Shown one piece after another: positions 9,100 to 20,338 of a stretch of 64,000 nt of DNA; within the stretch, counting starts at the first letter, position 1, and each line of letters begins with the position of its first letter. The notes beneath the pieces are model-generated. The model was not told where the DNA came from. It searched no databases and saw nothing but the letters and a program-made list of their open reading frames with translations. A program made the position numbers and the translations under genes. The stretch is from contig OX463862.1 in assembly GCA_949825065.1 (NCBI GenBank), forward strand, positions 13,263,592 to 13,327,591. Direction: 5' to 3'. Source of the stretch: Odontocerum albicorne. Its lineage: Eukaryota > Arthropoda > Insecta > Trichoptera > Odontoceridae.

Positions 9100-11160
9100 A
9101 GACTTCCTTGCCTAACAGACTTCCTTGCCTAACAGACTTCCATTGTTTAAAAGGAATTGTTTAATTCAATAGGTTTATATCTAATTAAAATCTATTTCTT
9201 TATCTTCATTCTTTTGTGTACATTGTACATCTGGGGGGCTTGTTGCTATACAGTAATGTCTTCTAACCAACCATCACATCTTAGAAACTGATAGAATCCA
9301 TGAAATGTTTTTGTTGAAAAAAAAAAAGGTTTAAATAAATGGATTTTTCATAATTTAAAACTACTATTAAATCGAATTTCAAAGGCTTTGTGTAGTGCAT
9401 AATTACAAGGTGCTTTGGGTGTGACCCACGTGTATATATCGCTTAGTGGTACATTATGCAAAGGAAATCTTTGTTAATACCCCGGAATTCGCCAAGAAAT
9501 ACTTTTTATATTTGCACGCATATTCCTAACCCATCCTTAGAACCTTTCATCTATACAACTTATCTTTCAAACTCTTCTAATGGTCCCGGTTTATTTCAGA
9601 CCGTTGCCGGCTTCGCATATCTCAATACATCTTTTCAAAACATTAAATCACAATGAAAAAAAAAAAAAAAACAAAACTATTTTTTAATTTGTTCAATTGT
9701 ATCAAATAGTTGATAGTAAGAAAGACAATGAATTTCAATGTTATTATTTTGCTTTCAATAACAAAAAAAAAAAACGCAACCACACTTTGCGAGAATAACA
9801 ATGAAATCCTTGATTCTTCTTCTAATATACACGAATCCTTAAATTAGTCCTTTAAATATAAATACTCACCCATTTAAATAAATAAAAATATCAATGAAAT
9901 TAAACGATTTGAGAGAAATTCATTATAAAACAACAAGTAAAAGAAACCAAACAGCTGTATAATTTTCAAAAAAAAAAGTTTCTATAATATCACGAAATTT
10001 TAATAATATCACGTAAATTTATAAATAAAAAATTGTACAGTAATAAACGAAATAATATTTCTTTTTATACTCGTATATATTATATAAATATTTATACATA
10101 AGGGAAAATTCAAATCGTAGACACGCTACGGCGTAGCACACTTGTATCGATTTTTCGAAAGAGCGACGCAGACGCGAGAGCATACGTCCGCACGAGACGA
10201 ATGCCCGAACAAAACTGAATCGCAAGGACTAACGCCCTTGTAGTCGGGGTTGAGGAAAAATGTAGAAAGAAAAGCGAGGCACCTTATAAAAAATTCAAAA
10301 ACTCCAAGCTGTTGTTACGCAATAAATTTAATATGAAAAGATTTCCTTTGTTATAAAGTGCGCGTTTGCTGGAGTGACGTGCTTCGTTTATTGCTGACAG
10401 GATTAAAGGCGTCGAATGAAAATCGAGGTATCTTGTAAAAATGACTGAAGCCTTTGTAAGGAAGTAAACATAAGATTGATATCAGAATATTGACTTGGTT
10501 GCGAAGTTAATGTGTGTATGCTATATTAATGTCGTGACGCTATTGTAATCAGGATGAAAGATGGCGGACGAAAAGCGCGGGAACTGAGAAAAAAGGCTTG
10601 CGCAGGGCTCGACCAAAAGTGTTGAGAAGTTGAATTCTTCATGAATATTGACTTCGTAATGTTAAATTCTTCAAGACACGAGAATAAAAATGTTATACAA
10701 AAAAAAGTAAAGGCACTTGTTAATGCGTATTCTGTTCAGATATCGTTTCAGACTTCAAACTGAAATACAAGAAGACAAGCTCCATTCTTATAGTAAATAG
10801 AAAAAGGACCTGAATTCGAGTTTTTTTCGTTTTTTTTATCAACTACTATATTATTATTTGTTCTTATGATGAGGTATATGAGCTGATATGTATTTATGTT
10901 CCTGGCAACTATTTGAGACACGGAAATATTGATCTGTTTAGACATGCAATAAGAACTTGCAGAAGTGCTTTTCCTTTGTTACGCGGGCTGTCCCTTTTGA
11001 ACGGGGACTCGGATATTGACATCTCCAAAAATTCAAAAGATCTTTCCAAAAAAGGATATTCTTAGTAATATGACTTAATTGTTTCGGCTTAACAGTTATT
11101 AACATTCATTACTGTATAAACAATATTTATTTTTGAGTTTTGTATACAATTGTAAATAAC
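9100..11160. other. Largely unexplained AT-rich DNA
   Basis: Poly-A stretches at 9318 and 9655. No reading frame with a known motif. A richer patch at 10130-10260 ('gcgacgcagacgcgagag') and 'aagatggcgga' at 10558, which resembles a YY1-type motif and has a short ATG frame ending after eight codons, could belong to a host regulatory region. This is not supported further. No repeat seen elsewhere in the window recurs here. Confidence 0.4.
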
Positions 11161-11195
11161 ATGATCTCCATAGCTTAATTGGTAAAACTATAAAG

Positions 11196-11270
11196 TATGG
11201 CCGCGCGGTAACGCACTGGACTTCCATGCGGAAGGTCGCCGGTTCGAATCCCGCGCTGTGCTACTCCCCT
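11196..11270 (+). repeat. tRNA-like SINE head, unclassified
   Basis: 'tatggccgcgcggtaacgca' resembles an A-box region and 'ggttcgaatcccgcg' is a perfect B-box, 37 nt apart. 'cttccatgcggaag' can fold where an anticodon arm would be. Acceptor ends do not pair, so this is a tRNA-derived repeat rather than a functional tRNA. A second A-box-like 'tagcttaattggtaaaac' lies just upstream. Confidence 0.45.
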
Positions 11271-11689
11271 CGAATGACACAGACATTTTTTTCCGCCTAA
11301 TATTCGGGAGTATACGGATACCTATGAATTCTGTAAAATCTATTCTTTCTAAAAAAGAAGAAAAAAACAATGCCAGTATGCTCCAATCGTCTCATTTCGG
11401 TGTTCCATCAGATCTAGTACAGCGGTGTGGCCAGTGAGTTTGCTGGTGTGTAACGCTCACTAACTTAAAAAAAACTCCACAGCACAGCTTCGCTTTCCAA
11501 CTGACAACTGAATTGACTTTAGAATGGCGAGGGGATCCTCGCTCACGGACCCATTAATAACGACGACGAAATGGCAAGACGCTTGTCTCGACCCCGGAGT
11601 TCTCGGGTTAGGTTGCGGATGGAACCCAGATTTTTTAAAAATAATTCCAGTCTTCTTTTCACTAAAGGCCTCTTTAATATATTTCCAGT

Positions 11690-12124
11690 TGGTTGAATTT
11701 TTTTACGTCGTCATTTACTGTCTGTGAAGTGAAACTCTGGAATCAGTTACAAACCAATGTTAGACTTGCTCCGTCGTTGACATGCTTTAAGAAGCGACTG
11801 AAACAACTCTTAATTTCTAGTCAGTAATATAACGGGTTTCATTCCTGATTTTTTCCATTTCCTCTCCACAATCCCTTCCTTTTCCTTTGATTGATGATAT
11901 CTCACTTCATATGAAAAAGAATGTTCAGGTGATTGTCTGTCATTGTGGGATTTGTGGGCATATGCTCACGTCTGTGTTCATGGATATCGTGGGGATGGAT
12001 AGTCATTTGAATGATTTATGCGACAACGTAATTTGCTTCATTAACTTTTGTCTGGTTGGTTGGAAGAGATCGCCGCTTGGCAATAAGCCCGCCAGATTGT
12101 ATTTGCAATAAAAATAAATAAATA
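11690..12124 (+). mobile_element. LINE B 3' end, plus strand
   Basis: The start encodes a decayed 'SFTV...LWNQLQTN' C terminus, then 'CFKKRLKQLLISSQ*'. A roughly 300-bp 3' UTR follows, ending 'ggttggaagagatcgccgct', 'tggcaataagcccgccaga' and an (AAATA) tail at 12106-12124. That last stretch is the tail shared with SINE 1. Confidence 0.75.
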
Positions 12125-12538
12125 TATTGCCACATGACAATTCGCCCGCCAGGCTGTAATGTTTACGACAAAAGTGTTAGACAATACAATATTTTTTTAG
12201 ACAATACAATAATATTAGACAATAGATAATACAATAAGAGTTTAACCTGCATATAAAATAAATAAATAAACATTATAAAGATGGTATAAAGATTTAGGTT
12301 GCTTAAATATTGCCGTGTGATAATCATAGTATATAGCAAATAGGTCAAAACCCGTACGATGGTTGTCGTCGAAGAAAGAATACGACAATTGTATTTTGAA
12401 TACGAGAGAGCGAGAGAGGAATACTTGGATTCTCTCCGAAAGTCATTCGAAATTTGAATCTCGGTGGGTCCGTGATACTGAACGAATTTTAAATACCTAG
12501 CTAACAATTTTTGAACCGGTGTAAAAGGAGACGATGTA

Positions 12539-13495
12539 CGAGGCGTATCCAGAAAGTAAGTGTACTGAGACTCTCACGACCGGATGGATTTTATTTTTCG
12601 ACATGTTGGCTACACTTCCGTGTAGCCTGACCCTTCCCCTCTGCAACGAGACCGGTTCGAGGTCAGTACGTTGAGAAGTGTCGACGCGACAACACGTTTC
12701 GTGAAAAATATAAATCCAATCTCCCGCCAAGTGCGAAATACGGGGCGTCATCCGTTATCTCGTTTGGAAGGGAAAACCTCCGGTTGAGGTTTATAATGAG
12801 GTGAAAACTGCATATGGTGATAAAGCTATGAATCGTACGAGTGTGTACAAGTAGTGTCGAGAGTTTAAAAATGGTCGTACGTCTGTGCATGATGATCAGA
12901 GGAGCGGAAGACCTTCAATTGTGACTGACGAAATTGACGAAATTGTTTTGGGACTGTCAAGGCATAATTTTAATTGAATATATGCCTCAAGGGGAGACCA
13001 TCAACTCTGCAAGATACTGTGAGACCATAAAAAAATTGAAGGAGGGCGATTCAGAACAAGACGAGAGGCATGCTGACAAAGGGAGTCTGCCTTTTGCACG
13101 ACAATGCCAGACCACACACGGCCAACGCCACGAAGGATCTGCTCGCCTCGTTTAAATGGGATGTCCTGAACCATCCCACGCATTCCCCTGACCTAGCACC
13201 TTCAGATTACTATCTCTTTACCTCCCTGAAGCTGCACATGGGTAGAAAAAGGTTTTCAACCGACGAGAAGGTAAAGGAGGAGGTGGAGAAGTGGACGGAG
13301 GGGTTGGCGGGAAACTACTTCGAGGAAGGCATCAAAAAGTTGATACCCCGCTTCACCACATGCATTGAGAGGAATGGCGACTATGTCGAAAAATAGCTTA
13401 CATATGTACTACGGTAACCACGTAATTTTTTTGTTTAAATAAAAAAAATTGTAACCTACAAAAATTCAGTACACTTGCTTTCTGGACTTACCTAG
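12539..13495 (+). mobile_element. mariner element, internally deleted
   Basis: TIRs (left 'ggcgtatccagaaagtaag', right complement 'gtaagtccagaaagcaag') of about 30 bp are flanked by TA at 12537-12538 and 13496-13497. The element is 957 bp against about 1.3 kb for a complete mariner. Its transposase frame is interrupted and lacks a middle segment. Confidence 0.9.
12722..13396 (+). pseudogene. mariner (DD34D) transposase pseudogene
   Basis: The N-terminal helix-turn-helix part reads PAKCEIRGVIRYLVWKGK, then NEVKTAYGDKAMNRTSVYK, a stop replacing the expected Trp near 12853, then CREFKNGRTSVHDDQRSGRP. The sequence then jumps from TDEIDEIV to DCQGIILIEYMPQG, losing roughly 100 residues including the first catalytic Asp (TGDE region). 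After a frameshift near 13045-13070 it continues as GVCLLHDNARPHTANATKDLL and HSPDLAPSDYYLFTSL, which hold the second and third catalytic Asp. It ends ...RNGDYVEK*. Inactive. Confidence 0.9.
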
Positions 13496-13599
13496 TATAA
13501 ATGATATATATATAAACAAATTTTACATTTATGAATATATATTTTCATAAATGTAGAATTTGTTTTACTTCCGTGAATATTTCACGGGTTGCAAACTAG

Positions 13600-13957
13600 T
13601 TCTCTGTAATAGTTCAGTTCGTTTGAACAGTTTTCCAGGAATAATACGACTAGAATTCGAATCCTGCTCGCAGATATATCTTCCAATGTTCGCCTTCTTC
13701 TCGAAACGATGTATTTGTCATAACTATTTCTCAATTGTAGAAGTAAAAAACTCCACGGGCCTAATTAGTGAGACGCTGGAGCTGGAGTTCCACCAGGGGA
13801 CTTCGATTTCCACTTTCGATAATAACCGAAAAAATAAATAAAAAAGCTCACAGTCTGGCAAAAGAGTTGTAACAAAATTCACAAATGCTAAAAGTGTGCT
13901 AGTGTTGTTGCCCACGTGTGCGGTAACGAACCGCAAGTTCCGGTCTACTGTTACTAA
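13600..13957. other. No recognised feature
   Basis: Short non-conserved frames on both strands. No transposon end or RNA motif was found. Confidence 0.45.
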
Positions 13958-14484
13958 GGCCTCGACCACACAGGTAGGAGCCTCGCTTAGTACTTAGAGC
14001 TACGCTACGAGATAGGTGACATATCCTAGCGAACCAACGCACCGCATACTATCACAATGGCCACACTGCACGCTTTGCGTCACGCTACGTGACGATTAGT
14101 CACCTAGTGAGACTCCTAGCGAACAGACACGTGTTGGTTAATTTTATTATGTCACCAAGTGATTTTACAAGATGGAGGAAGTTTTATTAACAGCTGTGTA
14201 TAAAAGGGAGCCTTTGTGGAACCCATCGAGCAAATTATACAAAAATGTACCTGTAATAAAATCACTTTGGAATGAAGTTGCACAGGAAGTAAATAAAGAT
14301 AAGGTAAGTTGTAATGAAATTGGTTAGTTTTGAGAGTGGCATCGTTTGTTGACTCAACCGCTCCCAAATGTCAAATGAATTTATGCGAAGCACTTTGGTG
14401 TGGTTAAGCATGAAGTCACCTAGTCTATTAGTCACGTAGCACTTAGCTTAGCACCTAACGAATCACTTTGGTTTGGCCTTAGCC
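13958..14484 (+). mobile_element. PIF/Harbinger-like MITE with MADF exon, copy H3
   Basis: TIRs ggcctcgaccacac and (inward) ggctaaggccaaac are flanked by TAA at 13955-13957 and 14485-14487. It is 527 bp and collinear with H2, including the central exon and donor site. Confidence 0.75.
14172..14303 (+). pseudogene. MADF-domain first exon carried by H3
   Basis: Open for 44 codons, beginning MEEVLLTAVYKREPLW and ending EVAQEVNKDK at AAG|gtaagt. Relative to H2 it differs at a few residues, yet length, frame and donor are kept. No downstream exon is present. Confidence 0.6.
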
Positions 14485-14555
14485 TAAGTTCTACACGAAG
14501 ACTCGATTAATGGTGTCGAAGACAATGTTCTTGATATGTTGAAAGGTACCAACGA

Positions 14556-14740
14556 CGACCTCCGTGGCCTAGTCGATAAGATGCCTGTCTCCCAATTCGG
14601 AGATTGTGAGTTCGATTCCCGTTAGTACACAGTTTTTTTTCAAAAAATGTTTCAGTATGATTTCCATTACGGTCCCGTTTAAATTGGAAGAGATCGCCAA
14701 TTAGCAATAAATACAACGAGAGAATAATACGATTGAATAA
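14556..14740 (+). mobile_element. SINE 1, near full length
   Basis: tRNA-like head 'gacctccgtggcctagtcga' to B-box 'gagttcgattcccgt', then poly-T, body 'gtttcagtatgatttccatt', then tail 'attggaagagatcgccaatt'. The tail is related to the LINE B 3' end. The fold-back MITE at 14743 adjoins it. Confidence 0.75.
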
Positions 14741-14742
14741 AA

Positions 14743-14889
14743 ATCTGTACCCTAGAGGATAAACCACGGAAGTCAATTTGCATCCTAGAGGATAAACGTC
14801 ATATGCGTCATACATGAATTGTATGATGTAACGTCGTTTATACTCTGGGGTAAAATGTGACTCGCGTGGTTTATCCTCTAGGGTACAGA
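14743..14889. mobile_element. Small fold-back MITE
   Basis: Inverted ends 'ctgtaccctagaggataaac' and 'gtttatcctctagggtacag' extend to about 25 bp, and 'cctagaggataaacg' occurs again internally. TA lies within both ends, consistent with a TA-inserting element. No coding. Confidence 0.65.
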
Positions 14890-14949
14890 AATTATTGTTA
14901 ATAGCTGAGTTTGTTAAAGTATTTACCCGTTATAATAGAAGATGTGTTC

Positions 14950-15265
14950 GAATCTGTCTGCCTGGAGTGATGAAGTGTGATGAGTTTGATTTCGCGTGAT
15001 GTATACATATGTAATTCAGTGTCACTGTTTGTAAGGTTGATGAGAACGTGCAACGGGGTTTTATATAATCAAAAATCGGAAAGAAGTATCGATTTATTTT
15101 TTCATGCTATATATCTTCAGTGAGATACAGGCAAAAGCCTAGTTTACTGGGGACACGACAAATGAAAGGCAATAAACCCAGATCCATTAAAATTGTGTGT
15201 CCAAATTAAATTATCTGTTGTTTTTTTTTTCACAAATTATGTATATTTCTTGTCATGTGTAAAGT
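14950..15265 (+). repeat. Dispersed repeat R, copy 2
   Basis: Collinear with 3480-3800, sharing 'ctggagtgatgaagtgtga', 'gtcactgtttgtaaggttga', 'gatacaggcaaaagcctagt' and the 'ttcttgtcatgtgtaaa' end with an AAATA tail. Confidence 0.75.
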
Positions 15266-15639
15266 AAATAAATAAACATAAAAATAAAATCCTGCTAGCA
15301 TAAATATTCTTTCATTTTCATCGTTGTTTCAAGAGGCGATTCATTTTGGGTAGATATTTCTCAATAAAAGAAAAAAAAGTTTATTGAGTCCCATCGCATC
15401 CCTTTTGCGTATTTACGTCCAAACAACCCTATCTATAGCAACGTGGCGGGGTGAAAGAGAGTTTGATCAATCGAGGGTTGTAAAGAATGAACCGGGCTAT
15501 TGATGAAGTTATAAATACGTTATGGGTATCGCTTTCCCTTTTCCAATAACAGACGTATAACCTTGCAATCATCGATTGGCTTGTGGCGTTACATTTCTCA
15601 CAAATTTTAATTATATGCAGATATATCATGTTATTTTTT
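15266..15639. other. No recognised feature
   Basis: AT-rich flank between repeat R and LINE A. No supported gene. Confidence 0.4.
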
Positions 15640-16333
15640 GTGAATGTGCGCGAATTGCTGTATGCTGATGACACGGTATTGTCAGCGGAGGATGAAGATG
15701 AATAACAGAGACTGATTAGCGAATTGTATGAGAGATGCTGAGGAAGAGAAAGATCTGAGAATGAATGTTGCAAAATCGAAAGTCACGGTGATAGAAAAGT
15801 GTGAAAGGTGGGTGAGAAACGAAAGATTAGATGAAGTTGAAGAATTTTGCTATTTAGGTAGGTGAAATAGATGGTGAAATAGTTACGAAGGAATCGAATA
15901 GCGATAGGAAACAAACAGGACAGTATCGAAATCTGGCAAAATGACGACAGTCCACAATAGTGTTTTAATATCAACTTTGATGAATGGGAGTGAAACGTGA
16001 ACGTGGAACAAGACTGAAAAGAACCAAATAAATGCTATAGAATAATACATGGAGTGACAATGTATGATATAATACGAAATGAAGTGATTCGGGATGAATA
16101 TGAACTTAAAGGCTGATCTGTTGAGAAAGATGAACAAGATAATTTTGAGACGGACTGGCACGTGGAACGAATTAATGAAGAAATACTTACAAAACAAATA
16201 TATAGTGCCAATTTGAGTGAAAGGCGTGGTAGAGGAAGACCAAGGAAAGTGTGGTTGAATCAAGTGTATAATATTTTGAAAGAAGGAAATGACAAGTCAG
16301 AGATATTGTAGGAGCTGTATGAGAAGATTTATA

Positions 16334-16887
16334 AAGGGTATTTCAAATTGAGCGGTTATTATAACTCAATTTTTTTTAATTCTTGAATAAAACATACAAT
16401 TAGCTATGATTTCAAAAAACTTTTTATTGGTCATTGAAGTATAATGCACGACATTTAAATACAAAAAAGTATATCCGCCAAACATCCACCTCTTGCAGCT
16501 CCCCAGATGTCCACACTTTTGTCTAAATTTTCGATAATTTTTTGGCATAATTGCGGTTCTAACTCACCAATAACGCGAATAATTTCGTCTTTCCGCTCAG
16601 GAATTGATATGGGGTCATTCTTATAGACCTGGATTTTCACGTAACCCCAGAGAAAATAGTCCAACGGTGTCATATCACATGTTTTGGTGGGCAATTAACA
16701 TCACCGTTTCCGGAGATTACAATACATAAAATAATTCAACAATTTGAACGCTTTGTATTGTATACGACTCCATTTTTTAAAATGTCATACATTACACTTG
16801 TCAAATGTCACAATACCCAGGCAAGTTCACGGCGCCATCTGTGTTTTATCCAAGAATTTTAAAACACCGCTCAATTTGAAAGACCCT
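16334..16887 (-). mobile_element. Tc1/mariner-like MITE, copy T2
   Basis: Ends aagggtatttcaaattgagc and (complement) aagggtctttcaaattgagc are flanked by TA at 16332-16333 and 16888-16889. On the minus strand, a start MESYTIQ near 16773 joins after about 20 residues to the transposase C terminus. That part reads MTPLDYFLWGYVKIQVYKND, IIRVIGELEPQLCQKIIENL and ARGGCLADILFCI. The central ~250 residues, with the first catalytic residues, are absent. Confidence 0.85.
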
Positions 16888-16892
16888 TTAGA

Positions 16893-17095
16893 TCAGGGTT
16901 TCCCAACGTGGGGCCCACGCCCCACAGGGGGCAATTTGATTTTTAAGGGGGACAATTCGAAAATTGACTCGTTCAGAGTTTAGTCGTGTTTTGATCGCTT
17001 TGTCGCGTCTCCGTTACGTAGGGGAGGGGGGGGGGTCATAAGAATTTTAGAAAGGCTTAGGTGCGGTATAGCACAAAAAACGTTGGGACACACTG
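16893..17095 (+). mobile_element. hAT MITE, copy hAT2
   Basis: Starts cagggtttcccaacg and ends cgttgggacacactg, flanked by a perfect 8-bp duplication ctttagat at 16885-16892 and 17096-17103. That duplication spans the right end of T2, its TA and LINE A, so the hAT arrived last. 203 bp, non-coding. Confidence 0.9.
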
Positions 17096-17205
17096 CTTTA
17101 GATGGAGAAGAAGCGAAAGAGGTGTGTTGCGATATATATGATAGAAGTCTAGCGCTCTATCATTTCTGCCTAACCCGATAGAAAGACATTGTAATGATAT
17201 GTATG

Positions 17206-17720
17206 TATATTTTATTTATTTATTTTTAACGGTCGCAGATATAAAAAAAACCCTGACAAAAAAGAAAAAGAAACAAAAATCAAATGAAAACAGGAATCAA
17301 ACAAATCTCAAGACACAACAAAAGTGAAAAACGTCAATACTCAAAATACGCAATAAAAACAGAAAAACATTTATGTATAAACAAAACAGAAAAAAAAATC
17401 CAATACACAATAAAAACAGAAAAATATTTATGTTTAAACAAAACAGAAAAAAATACTTTACAAGTAAATAAAAAAATAAAAATTACAATTGTGTTTTTTT
17501 TTTATATGAAGCAGATTTAAATTCATAATGATTAATTTTAAATTAAAATAAACATAGCAGGCAAAAATAAATTAAAAACTTTTGATGTCAATGTAAATGG
17601 TGTTATGGTCGTTAAAATAAATTTAAAGGCAAACAAACATGTTTAGATAACGTATAATAAAAAACGGTTTCAAAGAATGATTATGAGGTTTTTTTGTAAG
17701 ATTTTTTTCTTGTTCGATTT
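17206..17720. other. Low-complexity A-rich stretch
   Basis: Internal near-repeats of 'aaaacagaaaaacatttatg' with 'caaaacagaaaaaaa' around 17340-17460. No gene. Confidence 0.5.
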
Positions 17721-17734
17721 TCTTATAAAACATT

Positions 17735-18125
17735 TAAAACACGACTGATCATCGACCTCCGTTGATATAAAACATTAAAAACACGACTGATCATCGACCT
17801 CCGTTGCCAAGTTGATAAGATTTTGTTCGAACCTGTTGCAGGTTTCAGCCTATTTTTCATTTGAGGCTTCTTTAACATATTGGAATATAAAACATTTAAA
17901 ACACGACTTATCATCGACCTCCGTTGATTCACATAAATGGATACGTATATCTGCAATGATACGAGTGATGTTGGATTTAAGGTCATCAGTGATTTTTGGA
18001 TTATTGGCGTACACATGAGATTTAACATAACCCCAGAAGAAAAGATCTAATGGGGTTAAATCACACGATAATTTACACGGTCTGAGAACTTTCCCTGCAA
18101 TCAAGCCATTGTTTCATCACCAGTA
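17735..18125 (-). pseudogene. Tc1/mariner-like transposase C-terminal fragment with tripled SINE piece
   Basis: Minus-strand CDLTPLDLFFWGYVKSHVY, then ANNPKITDDLKSNITRIIAD is the C-terminal block of the T family's relatives. After RIHLCES it runs into non-transposase sequence. A piece 'taaaacatttaaaacacgac' + 'tgatcatcgacctccgttg' occurs three times (17730, 17770 and 17889), part of it SINE 1 head. Gene fragment only. Confidence 0.6.
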
Positions 18126-18545
18126 ATAGAGATTTAAGAACCTACATATGTGTATAAAGAAAAAAATACTAACAAGAAAATAGAGTTGATAAACGTTTGT
18201 TGAATGTACCTGACAATCAGTCATCGTTCACATCATCGTGAATTTATTATAGATTGTTTGCAGTGTGATATTCACCAACTAAGCTTTTAAGAATGCCACC
18301 ACTCGCACACAGAATGAATGAATGACCTTGTTGAACAAATTTTCCGATATTGATAACTTCCATATCTCGGTAATCTTCCGATAAGCTGAGGATTGAGCTC
18401 TTTATTAAACCTTGCGGGATAACTGAACCACTTATTTTTAAACATTTAACTTTTTTTTTACACAATCTAACCATCTACAGCATCAATCTTACTTTTATAG
18501 TTCTTCTGAAAAGTCCAAGCTACACTTCCATACTTTGATTTGTGT

Positions 18546-18985
18546 GAGCTCGTGAGTGTGGGTTTCTTCTTGTTGTTTTAATTTTGGTTGTTTTTGTATT
18601 TGTGTTTCTGTGTATTTTTTGTTTTAATTTTTATTTTTATTCTTATGATTGTGTGCGGTATATTGTGGGATGAATATTTTTGGTCTTTCTGGAGTGATGA
18701 TGTGTGAGGAGTTGAATTTCGCAAGATGTTTCCAGTTGTAGTTGAGTGTCACTGTTTGTCAGGTTGATGAGAGCGTGCAACGGGGTTTTGTTTTTGTGTA
18801 ATAAAAAATCGGAATAGAAGTATCGATTTATTTTTTCATGCTAAATATCCTCAGTGAGATACAGGCAAAAGCCTAGTTTACTGGGGATACACAAATGAAA
18901 GGCAACAAACCCAGATCCATTAAAATTGTATGTCCAAATCAAATTACCTGTTGTTTTTTCGCAAATTGTGTATATTTCTTGTCAT
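18546..18985 (+). repeat. Dispersed repeat R, copy 3 (longest)
   Basis: Contains the R landmarks from 'ctggagtgatgatgtgtga' to 'ttcttgtcatgtgcaataa' with an AATAAT-type tail. It also extends upstream through 'tgattgtgtgcggtatattg', which is matched in copy 4. Confidence 0.7.
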
Positions 18986-19034
18986 GTGCAATAAATAATA
19001 AATAATAAATATAAAAAAAATACTTTGTGGTATG

Positions 19035-19130
19035 CATATGTCAATAATGATAGAAAAGTGTGAAAGGAAAAATAAATACGATATATTTGGGTAAGCAATG
19101 ACAGATATCAAGTTAAAGGATTCTGCTTTT
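19035..19130 (+). mobile_element. LINE A short fragment
   Basis: 'gatagaaaagtgtgaaagg' followed by 'gatatatttgggtaa' matches LINE A at 15790 and 39590. Too short and decayed for coding. Confidence 0.5.
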
Positions 19131-19501
19131 TATGTAGGGTTACCATACACCCCACACACTTTTTACCACACTTGAATGAATCAAAATAAAATTACTTTTT
19201 GAGTTAGTCAACTTCTACCCTTCATAATTAAAATGTCTCTGTTAAAAAAGGTTTACAGAGAGAATGCGGTATATTTGAATTGGAACAGAGACCGGCGGTA
19301 TTAAACAGAAAACTTTGAGGATTTACGCAGTTTTCGGGCTTCGCTGGAATGTTCCGCGGTCGCGTGCCATGGCGATAACGAGGTGATCCCTGGACAAGCT
19401 GACCATATTTTCTGATTGCAAAATACATAAAATGTCTTCTTTTCAGTTTATATATTAACTCAAGTAGGGGGTGACTAGATGCAAAGTGAACATATAAATA
19501 T

Positions 19502-19879
19502 ATATATTCTGAGACAGTAATACTAACGTTACTACTTAATTTAGTAACCTTTTTTACACTAATACTGTGAGAGCTCTCAGAACCAGTAGATCTTTCCTCT
19601 GTTGGAAGATTTTTGCTAGATTGTGTGGCAGTTTCATTATTTGAAGATATATTCGTATCAGCATCATCCGACTGTTTGTTAAAAACTGATCAAGAATTTA
19701 ACAAACAGTCGGATGATGCCGATACGAATATATCTTCAAATAATGAAACTGCCACACAATCTAGCAAAAATCATCCAACAGAGGAAAGATCTACTGGTTC
19801 TGAGAGTTCTCACAGTATTGGTGTAAAAAAGGATACTAAATTAAGTAGTAACGTTAGTATTACTGTCTCAGAATCTATA
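19502..19879. repeat. Large near-perfect palindrome with open arm
   Basis: Two arms of about 185 bp, inverted around a short centre near 19686-19692, differ at only a handful of positions. The right arm is open to a stop at 19889 (S/T/E-rich: KQSDDADTNISSNNETATQS and following residues). I recognise no domain. The same peptide is encoded on the minus strand by the left arm. Could be a fold-back element, an inverted duplication or an assembly artefact. Confidence 0.8.
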
Positions 19880-19891
19880 GTGATTTCTTGA

Positions 19892-20338
19892 ACAAAAGTA
19901 GCACTGAATGTGACTGTGGGGATATACGTCGTTAGCATCGTTGCTGGGCCTCGTAGTCGAGGATCTCCTCGTCATTCCAACGTCAATTCAGTCGGAAAGC
20001 GAAGCTGTACTGTGGAGTTTGTATTTGAAGTGAAACTTCTCTAGGCGCGGTAGGGCAAATTGGTCTGAACGTCACGAAAAGTCTTCTTTTTCTTCTTCCT
20101 CTTGGTTTAGATCGTATGACCTGTTTGTGACGGTGAGCTGTCCTGGGACGATGACATCCAGCTGTCCTTCCACCATTTCGACGGCCTTCCTGGTAATCTC
20201 CTGCTGCTAGGGTTTTCAGTCTTTGGAATTTAAGTCTCTTATTCTCCGTGCGGTCTACATGATCCCTCCAGAAGCGCCTTATGCTTCTTTCCCACCTCAC
20301 TATGTCTTCAACACCACAGACAGTGAATTTAAAACCAG
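19892..20338 (-). other. Unidentified region with Arg-rich minus-strand frame
   Basis: A 105-residue frame (20300-19983) is rich in Arg/Lys (RFWRDHVDRTENKRLKFQRL, KPRGRRKRRLF). It could be a decayed LINE C terminus, where 'GRP.RRW' stretches are common, but I cannot align it. Not called as a gene. Confidence 0.3.

Larger units (their letters stand above)
12324..13599 (+). mobile_element. Non-autonomous Helitron, copy 3, interrupted by mariner
   Basis: Starts TC after A12323 and ends caaactag before T13600, with the ccgtgaa/ttcacgg hairpin near its 3' end. Removing the mariner and one TA leaves 317 bp, equal to copy 2. The uninterrupted copies at 1072 and 1384 serve as empty-site references. 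Confidence 0.85.
15640..17205 (+). pseudogene. LINE A, reverse transcriptase to 3' end, interrupted by two transposons
   Basis: Begins at the RT catalytic motif YADDT (15661-15675). It continues VLSAEDEDE and MNVAKSKVTVIEKCE (across a frameshift), then a GSET-like motif, RGRGRPRKVWLNQV and SCMRRF. At 16333 the Tc1-like MITE T2 enters, followed by the hAT MITE at 16893. LINE sequence resumes at 17104 with GEEAKEVCCDIYD. Removing both insertions and their duplicated target bases restores the codons across the join (MRRFI then DGEEAK). Several stops make it inactive. Confidence 0.8.

Noticed and set aside
10556..10590. Short coding start MADEKRGN at an aagatggcgg motif
   Set aside because: Stops after eight codons without a splice donor; could be a factor-binding site but there is no supporting context.
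11196..11270. Functional tRNA genes at this and other A/B-box sites
   Set aside because: Acceptor stems do not pair and the sequences continue into SINE bodies or tails; none has a plausible complete cloverleaf.
11887..12111. A 74-residue frame (MIDDIS...) open in three LINE B copies
   Set aside because: It lies in the LINE B 3' UTR after the stop of the RT-bearing frame; the copies differ at many amino-acid positions without sign of constraint, and it overlaps the tail shared with the SINE.
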